Shown one piece after another: positions 1-8,662 of a DNA stretch of 38,152 bases. Location of the stretch: assembly GCA_902806085.1 (NCBI GenBank), contig CADCVH010000045.1:1-38152 (forward strand). Reading direction: 5' to 3'. Made by a program: the position numbers and the translations under genes. Under the pieces are notes generated by a model that saw only the letters and a program-made list of their open reading frames with translations, was not told where the DNA came from and searched no databases. The stretch comes from an uncultured Rubrobacteraceae bacterium. Lineage in GTDB: Bacteria > Actinomycetota > Rubrobacteria > Rubrobacterales > Rubrobacteraceae. How positions within the stretch are numbered: position 1 is the stretch's first letter; each line of letters starts with the position of its first letter.

Positions 1-1958
1 GGGCGCGGGAGGAGGACAGGCCGATCCTGCTCTCCGTCGGCTACTCGGCCTGCCACTGGTGCCACGTCATGGAGCGCGAGTCTTTCGAGGACGAAGAGAC
101 GGCGCGCATGATGAACGAGCACTTCGTCAACATAAAGGTCGACCGCGAGGAGCGGCCGGACATCGACTCCATTTACATGTCCGCCGTGCAGGCCCTGACC
201 CGCCACGGCGGGTGGCCGATGACGGTCTTTATGACCCCCGACGGCGCCCCGTTCTACGGCGGCACGTACTTCCCGCCCGTCCCGTCGCGCGGCCTTCCTT
301 CCTTCCAGCAGCTCCTCCTGACCCTCGCCGACGCCTACGAGAACCGCCGCGAGGAGGTCCTCCAGAGCGCCGGCTCCGTCCGCGACTACCTCCAGGCCAC
401 CACCGGCGCCGCCATGCCGAGGGCCGAGGCCACGGGCACGGCCTTGCTGGACGCGGCGGCCGCCTCCCTTCTGGCCGAGCACGACGACCGTTTCGGCGGC
501 TTCGGCGGGGCCCCCAAGTTCCCCCAGCCGATGAACCTGGAGGTCCTGCTGCGCCACCACCACCGCACCGGCGATCGGGGCGCCCTGGCGGCCGTGGAGA
601 CAACCCTGCGCCGGATGGCCGACGGCGGCATCTACGACCACCTCGGCGGCGGCTTCGCCCGCTACTCCGTGGACGCCTACTGGCTCGTCCCCCACTTCGA
701 GAAGATGCTCTACGACAACGCCCTCCTCTCCCGCCTCTACCTGGAGGCCCACCAGGCGACCGGAGACCCCTTCTACCGCCGCGTCGCCGAGGAGACCCTC
801 GACTACGTCCTGCGCGACATGACGAGCCCCGATGGGGGCTTCTACTCGGCCGAGGACGCGGACTCCGAGGGCGAGGAAGGCAAGTTCTACGTCTGGACGC
901 CCGGGGAGATAGAGGAGGTGCTCGACCCGGAGGAGGCGAGGCTCGCGCTGCGCTACTGGGACGTCACCGAGCGGGGCAACTTCGAGGGCAAGAACATCCT
1001 CAACGTCCCGCGCCCGCACGAGGCGGTGGCCGACGAGTTCGGCATCACGCCGGAGGAATTGTGGGAGCGCATCGTCGGGATCCGGGAGAAGCTGTTCGCC
1101 GCCAGGGAGGGACGGGTCCGTCCGGGGCGGGACGAGAAGGTGCTGGCGGCGTGGAACGGCCTCATGCTCCGCTCCTTCGCGCTGGCCGCCCGCGTCACGG
1201 GCCGCGAAGACTACCGCGAGGCCGCCCGCAGAAACGCGGCCTTCATGCTGGACAACATGAAGACGGATGGGCGGCTCCACCGTTCGCACAAGGACGGGAG
1301 GGCGCGGTTCAACGGTTACCTGGAGGACTACGCGATGGTCGCGGACGGCCTCGTGGCGCTGTACGAGGCCACCTTCGAGACGCGCTGGCTCGCCGAGGCC
1401 GACGTGGTCTGCGACGCGATGAGCGAGCTTTTCTGGGACGAAGAGAGGCGCGCCTTCTACGACACCCCCGCCGACCACGAGGAGCTCGTCACCCGCCCGC
1501 GCGACGTCTACGACAACGCGACCCCCTCGGGCAACTCCGTCGCCGCGGAGGTCCTGCTCAGGCTCGCCCTCTTGCTCGACCGCAACGACTACCGCAGGCG
1601 GGCCGAAGAGGTCCTCGAAGAGATGGGCGGGGGGATGGAGAAGATCCCGTCCGCCTTCGGGCGCCTGCTCGCCGCCCTGGACTTTTCCGTCTCCGGGACC
1701 CGGGAGGTAGCGCTTGTGGGCGACCCCAGGGCACCGGATACCCAAACGCTCCTGGAGGTCGTCTACGCCCGCTACCTGCCCAACAAGGTCGTCGCGGGCC
1801 ACAGGGAGGACGACGCCGAATCCGCCGGCCTGGTACCGCTTCTCGCCGGGCGCCCCACGCGCGACGGCCGGGCGACCGCCTACGTCTGCGAGGGCTACGC
1901 CTGCCAGGCCCCGACCACCGACCCGGAGGAGCTGGGGCGGCAACTCGACGCCGGCTGA
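1..1958 (+). CDS. DUF255/YyaL-type thioredoxin-domain protein, 5' end outside window
   Basis: The frame is already open at base 3, and the residues before the first ATG (69) match the family, so the true start lies upstream of the window. The N-terminal thioredoxin-like domain shows the hallmark CHWCHVM motif (bases 48-71), followed by VDREERPD and the GGWPMTVF segment. The remainder is an alpha/alpha-barrel-like region with YDHLGGGFARYSVD and PHFEKMLYDNA, typical of the DUF255 / YyaL / spermatogenesis-associated-protein-20 family. About 650 residues are visible, close to the usual 650-700, so little is missing. The biochemical role of the family is not settled; the CxxC suggests redox chemistry and the C-terminal fold resembles sugar epimerases. 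The gene lies upstream of a DsbA/VKOR pair on the same strand. Confidence 0.9.
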   Translation, partial: AREEDRPILLSVGYSACHWCHVMERESFEDEETARMMNEHFVNIKVDREERPDIDSIYMSAVQALTRHGGWPMTVFMTPDGAPFYGGTYFPPVPSRGLPSFQQLLLTLADAYENRREEVLQSAGSVRDYLQATTGAAMPRAEATGTALLDAAAASLLAEHDDRFGGFGGAPKFPQPMNLEVLLRHHHRTGDRGALAAVETTLRRMADGGIYDHLGGGFARYSVDAYWLVPHFEKMLYDNALLSRLYLEAHQATGDPFYRRVAEETLDYVLRDMTSPDGGFYSAEDADSEGEEGKFYVWTPGEIEEVLDPEEARLALRYWDVTERGNFEGKNILNVPRPHEAVADEFGITPEELWERIVGIREKLFAAREGRVRPGRDEKVLAAWNGLMLRSFALAARVTGREDYREAARRNAAFMLDNMKTDGRLHRSHKDGRARFNGYLEDYAMVADGLVALYEATFETRWLAEADVVCDAMSELFWDEERRAFYDTPADHEELVTRPRDVYDNATPSGNSVAAEVLLRLALLLDRNDYRRRAEEVLEEMGGGMEKIPSAFGRLLAALDFSVSGTREVALVGDPRAPDTQTLLEVVYARYLPNKVVAGHREDDAESAGLVPLLAGRPTRDGRATAYVCEGYACQAPTTDPEELGRQLDAG

Positions 1959-2024
1959 CCGCCCGGTGCTCCCCCCCGGCGCGGGAGGGCCACGGACCTC
2001 TGGCGAGGATGCCGTCCCGGCCTA

Positions 2025-2030
2025 TACAAT
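2025..2030 (+). promoter_or_regulatory. -10 box (TACAAT) nine bases before a GTG start
   Basis: TACAAT, within TATACAAT, lies 9 nt upstream of the GTG at 2040. Transcription would start about 2-3 nt before the start codon, so the mRNA would be nearly leaderless. No Shine-Dalgarno sequence precedes the GTG. The -35 region is weak. Confidence 0.5.
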
Positions 2031-2039
2031 ATTCGGGCT

Positions 2040-2363
2040 GTGAAGTCTAAGGTTCGCACCTCGCACCTGCTGTTCGCGCTGCTGGTCGCGGCGTTCATCA
2101 CCTTCTACCCTCAGTTGGACGCCGGCGGATACTGCGGCGACGGCGGATGCCCCGAAGTCTCGTACCCGGCGCACGCGGCCGGTGCGGCGACCGGCGCGGC
2201 GTCGGTCGCGTCTGGGGCGTCTTTCGTGGTGGCCGCCCTCGTCGCGGTCCCGGGAGTTCTTCTCGTCCGCGCGGCCGGCTCCGTGCTCCCGATGCCGCCT
2301 CCCGGCGTCCTCTTCGGCATAACCCTCTCCCCGGAGACCCCCCCGCCCCGGCCCCCGGCGTAG
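2040..2363 (+). CDS. small membrane protein of unknown function
   Basis: This 107-residue protein starts at GTG. I do not recognise the family. It has an N-terminal hydrophobic segment (about residues 9-24) that could be an uncleaved signal or anchor, then a short loop with two cysteines (GYCGDGGCP, about residues 30-38). A second Ala/Val-rich hydrophobic stretch follows (about 48-80), and the tail is proline-rich. Supporting evidence for translation is the -10 box placed exactly for a leaderless transcript. It precedes the DsbA/VKOR pair, and the paired cysteines make an envelope redox link conceivable, but that is inference. An overlapping reading on the opposite strand is a GC-rich shadow. 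Confidence 0.55.
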   Translation: MKSKVRTSHLLFALLVAAFITFYPQLDAGGYCGDGGCPEVSYPAHAAGAATGAASVASGASFVVAALVAVPGVLLVRAAGSVLPMPPPGVLFGITLSPETPPPRPPA

Positions 2364-2372
2364 CCCGGGCAA

Positions 2373-2396
2373 GGCGCCGGCCTCGGGGCCGGCGCC
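2373..2396 (+). terminator. perfect 10-bp hairpin with TCGG loop
   Basis: GGCGCCGGCC pairs perfectly with GGCCGGCGCC around a TCGG tetraloop, starting 10 nt after the stop of the preceding small gene. No U-tract follows, so it may be a weak terminator or an mRNA-stabilising element rather than a classical intrinsic terminator. Confidence 0.45.
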
Positions 2397-2499
2397 GCCC
2401 ACGCCGATACAGCGGAGGCCGTACCCCCGAAGGACCGCCAGAGGCGTCTTCCGGCTGGCCGCGCCTCCGTCTCGAGAACACCCGCGAGAGGAGAAACCC

Positions 2500-3189
2500 G
2501 TGACGAAGACCGATGCGCCGAGATCCCGGCGCGTGTTGCTCACCCTTACTTTGACGATCGCCGTCCTCGCGACGGCGGCGCTGATCGCGTCGGGCCAACT
2601 GGGAGGCGGTGGAGGAACCGGCGACGCCGAAGGGCTCTACTCGGGGATACCGCAGAGCGGCACGACGCTGGGTGAGGCCGACGCCCCGGTGACCATCTCC
2701 GTCTACGAGGACTTCCAGTGCCCCTTCTGTGGCCGGTTCGGCCGCGAGGTTCTTCCGGGGGTGATACGAGACCACGTCGAAACCGGGGAGGCCAAAGTGG
2801 TGTCCCGGCCCCTGACCTTCCTCGGCGAAGACTCGGTGGAGGCCGCGAGGGCCGCCCTGGCCGCGGGCGAGCAGGACCTCTACTGGCAGTACCACTCGCT
2901 GCTGTTCGAGAACCAGGGCGCCGAGAACTCCGGCTACGTCACCGACGGGTTCCTCGACGGCCTCGCCCGGAAGGTCCCCGGACTCGACCGGGATGCGTGG
3001 AACAACGACCGGCGCACCGCGTACGCCTTCGAGGCGGAGCTTGCGGAGGCGGCCTCGGAGGCGCGGGCTTCGGGCGTGAACTCGACCCCGAGCGTGATCG
3101 TGGGCGGCCCAGACGGCGAGAAGAGGTTGACGGGTGCGGAGGGCCCCGAGGACGTCTCGGTTGCGATAAGAGAAGTGGGAGGTTCCTAA
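2500..3189 (+). CDS. DsbA-family thiol:disulfide oxidoreductase, membrane-anchored
   Basis: The 229-residue protein starts at GTG, with GAGAGGAG about 6 nt upstream. An N-terminal hydrophobic segment (about residues 12-32) anchors or exports it. The thioredoxin fold follows, with the redox-active CPFC at residues 74-77 in a YEDFQCPFC context, an inserted helical domain, and the cis-proline strand at STPSVIVGG. This is the DsbA/BdbD/thioredoxin_4 type, which oxidises cysteine pairs in proteins outside the membrane. The stop is 3 nt before the start of a VKOR-family gene, its expected re-oxidising partner, so the two form one functional unit: VKOR passes electrons from the DsbA-like protein to quinone. 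Confidence 0.9.
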   Translation: MTKTDAPRSRRVLLTLTLTIAVLATAALIASGQLGGGGGTGDAEGLYSGIPQSGTTLGEADAPVTISVYEDFQCPFCGRFGREVLPGVIRDHVETGEAKVVSRPLTFLGEDSVEAARAALAAGEQDLYWQYHSLLFENQGAENSGYVTDGFLDGLARKVPGLDRDAWNNDRRTAYAFEAELAEAASEARASGVNSTPSVIVGGPDGEKRLTGAEGPEDVSVAIREVGGS

Positions 3190-3192
3190 AGT

Positions 3193-3636
3193 ATGGCCCT
3201 TCGCGCGAAAGGCGCGCCGGATGACCGGGTCCTCCGGGCGGTACTGGGGGCGCTGGCGATCCTGGGCCTGCTGGTAAGCGCCTACCTGACCTGGGCCCAT
3301 TTCGCCGGTCTGGAGCCGGTGTGCGGCCTCGGGAGCCACGGCTGCCAGACGGTGCAGTCCAGCCGCTTCGCCACCGTCCTCTCCGTCCCGGTGGCGGTGC
3401 TTGGCCTGGCTGGCTACGCCGGCCTGCTGCTCGCCGCGCTGCTGAAGGGCGAGGCCGGGGCCTACCTCGGGCTGCTGGTGGCCCTGGTGGGCACGCTCTT
3501 CAGCGCCTACCTCACGTACCTCGAGGTCTTCGTGATCGGGGCCGTCTGCCAGTGGTGCGTGGCGAGCGCCGCGATCATGGCCTGCGCGCTGCCGTGCGCC
3601 GCCGTCAGGATCGCGAGGTCCCCGACGGGCCGGTAA
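3193..3636 (+). CDS. vitamin K epoxide reductase (VKOR) family protein
   Basis: The 147-residue integral membrane protein has four hydrophobic helices (about residues 16-35, 60-83, 89-110, 113-135). The VKOR cysteines are visible: the loop pair C44 and C51 (VCGLGSHGC) and the active-site CQWC at residues 119-122 near the periplasmic end of the last helix. The conserved serine/valine region (SSRFATVLSVPVAVLG) is also typical. In actinobacteria such proteins replace DsbB, re-oxidising a DsbA-like partner with quinone as acceptor. The ATG lies 3 nt after the dsbA-like stop, and a purine-rich ribosome site (GGGAGG) sits inside the end of that gene, so the genes are translationally coupled. Confidence 0.92.
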   Translation: MALRAKGAPDDRVLRAVLGALAILGLLVSAYLTWAHFAGLEPVCGLGSHGCQTVQSSRFATVLSVPVAVLGLAGYAGLLLAALLKGEAGAYLGLLVALVGTLFSAYLTYLEVFVIGAVCQWCVASAAIMACALPCAAVRIARSPTGR

Positions 3637-3870
3637 CGGATCGAAGGGCCCCGTCCTCCGCCAACCCCGACGCCTCGTGACCCAGCCTTCGCGGGAGCCG
3701 CTCCTCGCGCGCAGCATCGCGAGCCACCGGGTTCAAACGCGAAGGATCCGCCAGCGGAGGGCGCCCAGGCGGAGGATGCCCAGGCGTAGCCCGCCGCTGG
3801 CACGAAGCCGCGGGGCCCGGCGCGGCAAGCGCCCTACGGGGGCCGGTGGGCGGAAGCCCGGCGTTCGCTA
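3637..3870. other. intergenic spacer between convergent genes, no feature recognised
   Basis: The 234 bases separate the VKOR gene (plus) from the acetamidase gene (minus). The only structure noted is a 9-bp direct repeat, gcccaggcg, near 3769-3786. No good terminator hairpin with a T-run was seen. Confidence 0.4.
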
Positions 3871-4803
3871 TCAGCCGAAGATCGCGAGGGGCAGGTACGA
3901 AGAGACGATCCAGTTGGGGGCGTCGACGACCTCGCTGATCTTGAGGTCCACCACGAGGCTCGCCAGCGCGTAGGCCTCCACCGGTTCCAGCCCGTAGGTC
4001 GTGCTGATGTGCTCGACCATCGCCCGCACGGAGTCCTTCGTCGCCTGCATGAGATCGGTGCTGACGCCCATCGTCGCGTACCAGCCGCCGTCGTCGACCA
4101 GCGGGGTGAGCGGTCCCGGGGTCTGGAATTGCGGGGCGGGAATGCTCCTGTCCTTGATCAGGTCGAAGCGAAGGGCGGCGTGCATGGGGCACTCGATGCC
4201 GGTGACGCATACCTCGCCGTCGCCCTGGGCGGCGTGGGCGTCGCCGCAGGAGAAGAGCGCGCCCGAGTGCTGGACGGGCAGGTAGAGGACCGAGCCCTTC
4301 GTGATGTGCCTGGTGTCCATGTTGCCGCCGAAGGGCCCCGGGGGCATGATGACCGGCTTCTCCGGGCCGGTGGGGGAGACGCCCATCGTGCCGAAGAAGG
4401 GCTCGATGGGAACGACTATGTCGTCCTTGAAGAAGGTGTAGTCGCCGTTCGTGAGGTCGAAGACCTTCAGGTACGCGTCCGGGAAATCCTCCGGCAAGAG
4501 GCCGAAGCCCGGGAGGACTGCCATCCAGCCCCAGCCGACGGTGTGGATGTCCAGCACCTCGACCGCGAGGACGTCGCCCGGTTCGGCGCCCCGCATCGCG
4601 ACGGGGCCCGCGAGCGGATAGAGCCTCTCCCAGTCTAAAGCGGCGAGGTCGTCGACGGTCGAGTCCGGCGTGACCTGGCCGTCGGAGACCTCCCGCGTCC
4701 GGTATACGACGGTGTCCCCCGGCTCCACCGTGAGCACGGGCTCCTGGTCGTTGTCCCAGACGTAGTGGACCCTGTCCTCCGGAAAATAGTGCGTCGTCGC
4801 CAC
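3871..4803 (-). CDS. acetamidase/formamidase family amidohydrolase
   Basis: The 310-residue protein is a full-length member of the FmdA/AmdA family, which hydrolyses formamide or short aliphatic amides to ammonia plus the acid. Diagnostic segments are the MPPGPFGGNMDTRH block near the middle, the following YLPVQHSGALFSCGDAHAAQGDGE stretch that carries metal-binding His/Asp residues, and GIECPM. The GTG start at 4803 is supported by GGGAGG about 6 nt upstream. It is transcribed alone: the next minus-strand gene ends about 200 nt upstream, and the gap holds a repeat structure. The substrate cannot be told from sequence. Ammonia release fits with the glutamate dehydrogenase elsewhere in the window, but no operon links them. 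Confidence 0.9.
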   Translation of the reverse strand: MATTHYFPEDRVHYVWDNDQEPVLTVEPGDTVVYRTREVSDGQVTPDSTVDDLAALDWERLYPLAGPVAMRGAEPGDVLAVEVLDIHTVGWGWMAVLPGFGLLPEDFPDAYLKVFDLTNGDYTFFKDDIVVPIEPFFGTMGVSPTGPEKPVIMPPGPFGGNMDTRHITKGSVLYLPVQHSGALFSCGDAHAAQGDGEVCVTGIECPMHAALRFDLIKDRSIPAPQFQTPGPLTPLVDDGGWYATMGVSTDLMQATKDSVRAMVEHISTTYGLEPVEAYALASLVVDLKISEVVDAPNWIVSSYLPLAIFG

Positions 4804-4860
4804 CCGCGTCCTCCCGCTCTCGCTTTGCCCGGGCCGTACTTTCTCATAAGGAGGCCGTGA

Positions 4861-4995
4861 GGTTCTAGGTTCTGAGGTTTTAAGGCGAAAGGTTCTGGGT
4901 GCCGATTATCCGCTGCCAACCCCGACGGTTCCACATAACCTCACACTTCTCCGGCGAATTCCCGTCAACCGGGGAGCCCAAAAACCTCAGAACCT
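4861..4995. repeat. GGTTCT-rich repeat with a 15-bp inverted copy
   Basis: GGTTCT occurs at 4861, 4868 and 4891, with the variant GGTTTT at 4876. The 15-mer AGGTTCTGAGGTTTT (4867-4881) recurs as its exact reverse complement at 4981-4995, about 100 nt away, so the region can form a long hairpin. A related phrase, ggtttcgggttcga in two tandem copies, occurs in the intergenic region at 8067-8094, which suggests a family of intergenic repeats. Confidence 0.6.
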
Positions 4996-5008
4996 CGAAG
5001 CCTCGTGC

Positions 5009-6262
5009 CTAAAGCCTATCAAGCGCCTGTTCGAGGTCGGAGATGACGTCCTCCGGGTGCTCGATGCCCACGGAGAGCCGGATGAGGTTCTCCCTTACGC
5101 CGAGCCGCTCGCGGCGGGAGGGCGAGAGCTCCCGGTGGGAGGAGGTCGCCGGGTGGATGGCTAAAGTGTAGACGTCGCCGAGGCTCGGCGCCTTCACGCA
5201 GAGGTCGAGCGCGTTCAGGAACCGGAAGGCGGCGTCCCGGCCTTCCTCGGGATCGACGTCGAGCTCGAAGGAGACGAGGCCGCCGGCGTCCGAGAGGACG
5301 CGCTTTGTGGTCTCCAGGTCCGGGTGGTCCCCGAGGGAGGGGTGGTTGACCTTCGAGATCTTCGGGTGGTCCTGAAGACGGGCCGCGACCTCGCGGGCAT
5401 TCGCGCACTGGCGCTCCATCCGTAAAGAGAGCGTCTTGAGGCCGCGGTGGGCGAGCCAGGCCTCGAAGGGACCGAGCACGCCGCCGACGAGCTTGCGGAG
5501 GCTCTCAACGGCCGCGTCGTAGGGCGGACGGGCGACCACCACCCCTGCTGTCAGGTCGCCGTGGCCCGAGAGGTACTTTGTCGCGCTGTGGACCACGATG
5601 TCCGCGCCGAGGTCCAGCGGGCGCTGCAGGTAAGGGGTGCCGAAGGTGTTATCCACGATAAGGGCCGCGCCGGCGGCCCGCGTTATCCCGGCAAGGCCCG
5701 CGATGTCCGCGACGCGGAGCAGGGGGTTCGAGATGGTCTCGACCATCACGGCCCTTGGCCCCAGCTCCGCGACCTTTTTCTCGACGAGGCCGAGGTCGTA
5801 GGCGTCCACGAACCGGGTCTCCACGCCGTTCGCGCCGAAGACCTGAACGAGCAGGGTCGCCGTCGAGCCGTAGAGCTGCTCGGCGGCAAGGGCGGTCGTC
5901 CCGCCCGTCAGCTCCGTCGCCGCGAGCGCCGCGTGCGTGGCGGCCATCCCCGACCCGAAGGCGAAGGCGCGGGCTTCGCCCCGCAAGCCCTCCAGGGAGC
6001 CGACCGCGTCCTCAAAGGCGCGCACGGTCGGGTTGTCGTAGCGGGCGTAGCTGTAGCCGGGCTCCTCGCCGCCGAGGACCCTGTCGGTGGTCTCGATGTC
6101 CGGGTGGGAGAAGGTGGTCGAGGCGTAGATGGGCGTCGAGACCGGGTAGAAATCCCCCCGGCCGTTGCCGGAACCGCCGGGACTCCCGCCGCGGCTCTCG
6201 CCACGGCTCTCGCCGGAGTGCACGGCGCGCGTGTCGAAGCGGCGGGCGTCCGCGTTACCCAT
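5009..6262 (-). CDS. PLP-dependent trans-sulfuration enzyme (cystathionine gamma-synthase / methionine gamma-lyase / O-acetylhomoserine sulfhydrylase type)
   Basis: The 417-residue protein belongs to the Cys/Met-metabolism PLP family. The PLP lysine is K229 in [20 protein letters not shown] (Tyr and Arg for the partner subunit's phosphate) is at about residues 72-79, FGSGMAA is at 102-108, and the cofactor aspartate is in VDNTFGTP (about D204). The C-terminal substrate region [20 protein letters not shown] is intact. Family members interconvert homocysteine, cystathionine, methionine and cysteine; sequence alone does not separate them, although the length and [13 protein letters not shown] resemble homocysteine-synthesising or methionine-lyase forms. 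An unusual Gly/Ser/Arg-rich insert at residues 17-37 carries a short tandem GESR repeat. The ATG start follows AGGGGTG at good spacing. Confidence 0.88.
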   Translation of the reverse strand: MGNADARRFDTRAVHSGESRGESRGGSPGGSGNGRGDFYPVSTPIYASTTFSHPDIETTDRVLGGEEPGYSYARYDNPTVRAFEDAVGSLEGLRGEARAFAFGSGMAATHAALAATELTGGTTALAAEQLYGSTATLLVQVFGANGVETRFVDAYDLGLVEKKVAELGPRAVMVETISNPLLRVADIAGLAGITRAAGAALIVDNTFGTPYLQRPLDLGADIVVHSATKYLSGHGDLTAGVVVARPPYDAAVESLRKLVGGVLGPFEAWLAHRGLKTLSLRMERQCANAREVAARLQDHPKISKVNHPSLGDHPDLETTKRVLSDAGGLVSFELDVDPEEGRDAAFRFLNALDLCVKAPSLGDVYTLAIHPATSSHRELSPSRRERLGVRENLIRLSVGIEHPEDVISDLEQALDRL

Positions 6263-6387
6263 GACGGATCACCCCTACCGCCCGGCGGGGCCGCCCGCCT
6301 CTCGCAAACCGGCCTAGTCCACAAAAGATCGAAGCGAATGACATGACCCTAGAATACCGGGTTTTGGGGGCGGCCGTCGGCCGAGCC

Positions 6388-7050
6388 CTAAACGGTCGTG
6401 GTCGCAGACCCGAGCATCCGCAGGCACCGTGCCAGGGCCTCCCCGTCCCGTTCGTCTTCGAACCGGATCCCCCCGGACTCCAGCGCCTCTTCGGGCGTCA
6501 TCCGCCCGCCGGTCATGGCCAGGAAGGTTTCGGCGCCACCGGAGACCACCACGTCCGGGGCTTCGGCATTTCCCTGCCGGGCCTCGACCGCGCCTCCTTC
6601 GGCCCGCAGGTGGAACGCCTCCCCGTCGATGCGAAACTCGTAGACTTCCCGCGGGCCACTCGCCTCCGGCTCGAACAGGGACCGCAGGGCCGTCACCACC
6701 CACGCCGGACGGTATTGGTCCCCGTCCCGCGGTTCCTGCGTGAGCCTGGACCCCCACCGCGACAGCGCCAGGACCACGGGCTCCAGCGACCGCCCCAGCT
6801 CCGTTAGCTCATAGACCTCGGACCCCGCAGGCGGCGGCAATGTCGCCCGCCGCACGATTCCATGCCCCGCCAACGCCTTTAGCCGCGCGGCGAGCAGGTT
6901 CGTGCCGATCCCCGGCAGCCCCGCCAACAGGTCTTTGAACCGCTTCGGCCCCGTCGAGAGCTCGCGCACTAGGAGCAGCGTCCACCTCTCCCCGACTACG
7001 TCCAAAGCCCGCGCCACCGTGCAGTACTGGCCGTAACTCCTCTTGCCCAC
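6388..7050 (-). CDS. HxlR-family winged-helix regulator with C-terminal SCP2-like domain
   Basis: The preferred start is GTG at 7050, with GGGAG 8 nt upstream; an in-frame TTG at 7065 lacks a ribosome site. The 220-residue protein begins with the HxlR DNA-binding domain: YCTVARALDVVGERWTLLLVREL, then FKDLLAGLPGIGTNLLAARLKAL and the beta wing up to YELTELG. The C-terminal half (about residues 120-215) resembles an SCP2/sterol-carrier-like domain (FRIDGEAFHL, DVVVSGGAETFLAMTGGRM), seen in many actinobacterial HxlR proteins and possibly sensing a lipid-like ligand. It is divergent from the sigma-factor gene, and the two promoters overlap completely, so it probably regulates itself and the sigma gene. 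HxlR proteins usually act as dimers on inverted repeats. Confidence 0.85.
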   Translation of the reverse strand: MGKRSYGQYCTVARALDVVGERWTLLLVRELSTGPKRFKDLLAGLPGIGTNLLAARLKALAGHGIVRRATLPPPAGSEVYELTELGRSLEPVVLALSRWGSRLTQEPRDGDQYRPAWVVTALRSLFEPEASGPREVYEFRIDGEAFHLRAEGGAVEARQGNAEAPDVVVSGGAETFLAMTGGRMTPEEALESGGIRFEDERDGEALARCLRMLGSATTTV

Positions 7051-7092
7051 AACTAGCGCTCCCAAGTCCGTTCATAATAAAGTAGCATTCAC

Positions 7093-7121
7093 TTGAAAAT
7101 TATATAGTAATGGTGTATATT
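7093..7121 (+). promoter_or_regulatory. sigma70-type promoter of the sigma-factor gene
   Basis: TTGAAA (7093-7098), a 17-nt spacer and TATATT (7116-7121) make a good housekeeping promoter. Transcription would start near 7128, giving a leader of about 30 nt before the ATG at 7160. Confidence 0.75.
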
Positions 7122-7126
7122 TACAA
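7099..7126 (-). promoter_or_regulatory. sigma70-type promoter of the HxlR regulator gene
   Basis: On the minus strand TTGTAA (7126-7121), a 16-nt spacer and a perfect TATAAT (7104-7099) form a strong promoter reading left into the regulator. It occupies the same bases as the plus-strand promoter, so both cannot be bound by polymerase at once. Confidence 0.75.
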
Positions 7127-7159
7127 GCGTGGACGAACGAAAGTTACGGGGGATATCGG

Positions 7160-8023
<864 letters not shown>

Positions 8024-8046
8024 AGAACCCCGGCACCGACCCGAAG

Positions 8047-8068
8047 CCGCCGCGTAACAGCGCGGCGG
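8047..8068 (+). terminator. GC hairpin downstream of the sigma-factor gene
   Basis: CCGCCGCG and CGCGGCGG pair perfectly around TAACAG, 24 nt after the stop, followed by only a short T-run (TTT). It is probably the terminator of the sigma gene, though weak in U content. Confidence 0.55.
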
Positions 8069-8147
8069 TTTCGGGTTCGAGGTTTCGGGTTCGAGGGGCG
8101 CTGGTCGGAACTTTTCCACGGCGCCCGTGGCCCGGCGCCCGTGGCCC
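8067..8147. repeat. two tandem 14-bp duplications in an intergenic region
   Basis: ggtttcgggttcga is repeated directly at 8067-8080 and 8081-8094. A second, unrelated 14-mer, ggcgcccgtggccc, is repeated directly at 8120-8133 and 8134-8147. The first resembles the GGTTCT-type repeat at 4861-4995. No coding function is apparent. Confidence 0.7.
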
Positions 8148-8252
8148 GGCGGCCGGTCCCGGCAAGATCCCCGAAGGCCCATCTACCGGAGCTCCAACTT
8201 CAAAACCTCGATGCCTTCCTCCGACGGGACGCGGGCTTTCCGGCGACCGCTC

Positions 8253-8258
8253 TATACT
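8253..8258 (+). promoter_or_regulatory. -10 box TATACT for the TPR gene
   Basis: TATACT lies 32 nt before the GTG at 8291; the matching -35 is poor. Confidence 0.45.
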
Positions 8259-8290
8259 AGGGACCGAGAAACCCGACGAAAGGTCTTCCC

Positions 8291-8614
8291 GTGGAGAACG
8301 CGCAGAACAGGATCGACTACTTCGAGCGGATGCTGGCCGACAACCCGGAGAACCCGACCGGCCTTTTGGCCCTGGCCAACGAGTACAAGAAGGCCGGGCG
8401 CGACGAGGACGAGGCGGCGGTGCTCGCGAGGTACGTGGAGGCGCACGAGGACGAGGGCAACGCGTACCTGCGTCTCGGGGAGGTCCTGACCAGGCTCGGG
8501 CGGGAGGACGAGGCTCGGGAGGCCTACGGGACGGGCATCGGGCAGGCCGAGAAGTTCGGGCACAGCGGTATGGCCGAGGACCTCAGGCTCGCGCAGGTCC
8601 AGCTGCGCGGGTAG
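8291..8614 (+). CDS. small tetratricopeptide-repeat protein
   Basis: The 107-residue protein is almost entirely helical TPR-like repeats: a first at about residues 5-34 (ending LANEYKKAGRDEDE), a second at about 38-72 (YLRLGEVLTRLGREDEA) and a third, partial, at 73-100. Such a protein is probably a small protein-protein interaction scaffold; the partner is unknown. It has no signal peptide or membrane segment, so it should be cytoplasmic. The GTG start follows AAAGG at a reasonable distance, and a -10 box lies just upstream. It sits between the sigma factor and the 2-oxoglutarate dehydrogenase genes with its own promoter, so no operon link is evident. Confidence 0.75.
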   Translation: MENAQNRIDYFERMLADNPENPTGLLALANEYKKAGRDEDEAAVLARYVEAHEDEGNAYLRLGEVLTRLGREDEAREAYGTGIGQAEKFGHSGMAEDLRLAQVQLRG

Positions 8615-8662
8615 GTCTAAAGAGGCCGGTTCGGGGGTAAGAATTCGACCGACCATGTGGGG

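Larger units (their letters stand above)
7092..7127. promoter_or_regulatory. inverted repeat framing overlapping divergent promoters, candidate HxlR operator
   Basis: CTTGaAAAT (7092-7100) and ATTTaCAAG (7119-7127) form an inverted repeat with 8 of 9 positions paired and an 18-nt centre. The dyad spans both the plus- and minus-strand promoters. As the neighbouring gene encodes an HxlR-type regulator, this is the natural candidate operator; binding is inferred. Confidence 0.55.

Noticed and set aside
2098-3717. Minus-strand frame of about 539 residues over dsbA/VKOR
   Set aside because: Arg/Gly-rich shadow of two well-supported plus-strand genes.
6263-6387. Possible SAM-type riboswitch ahead of the trans-sulfuration gene
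   Set aside because: A GGTCATG-like phrase resembles the start of SAM-IV, but the conserved paired elements after it are absent and the leader is short.
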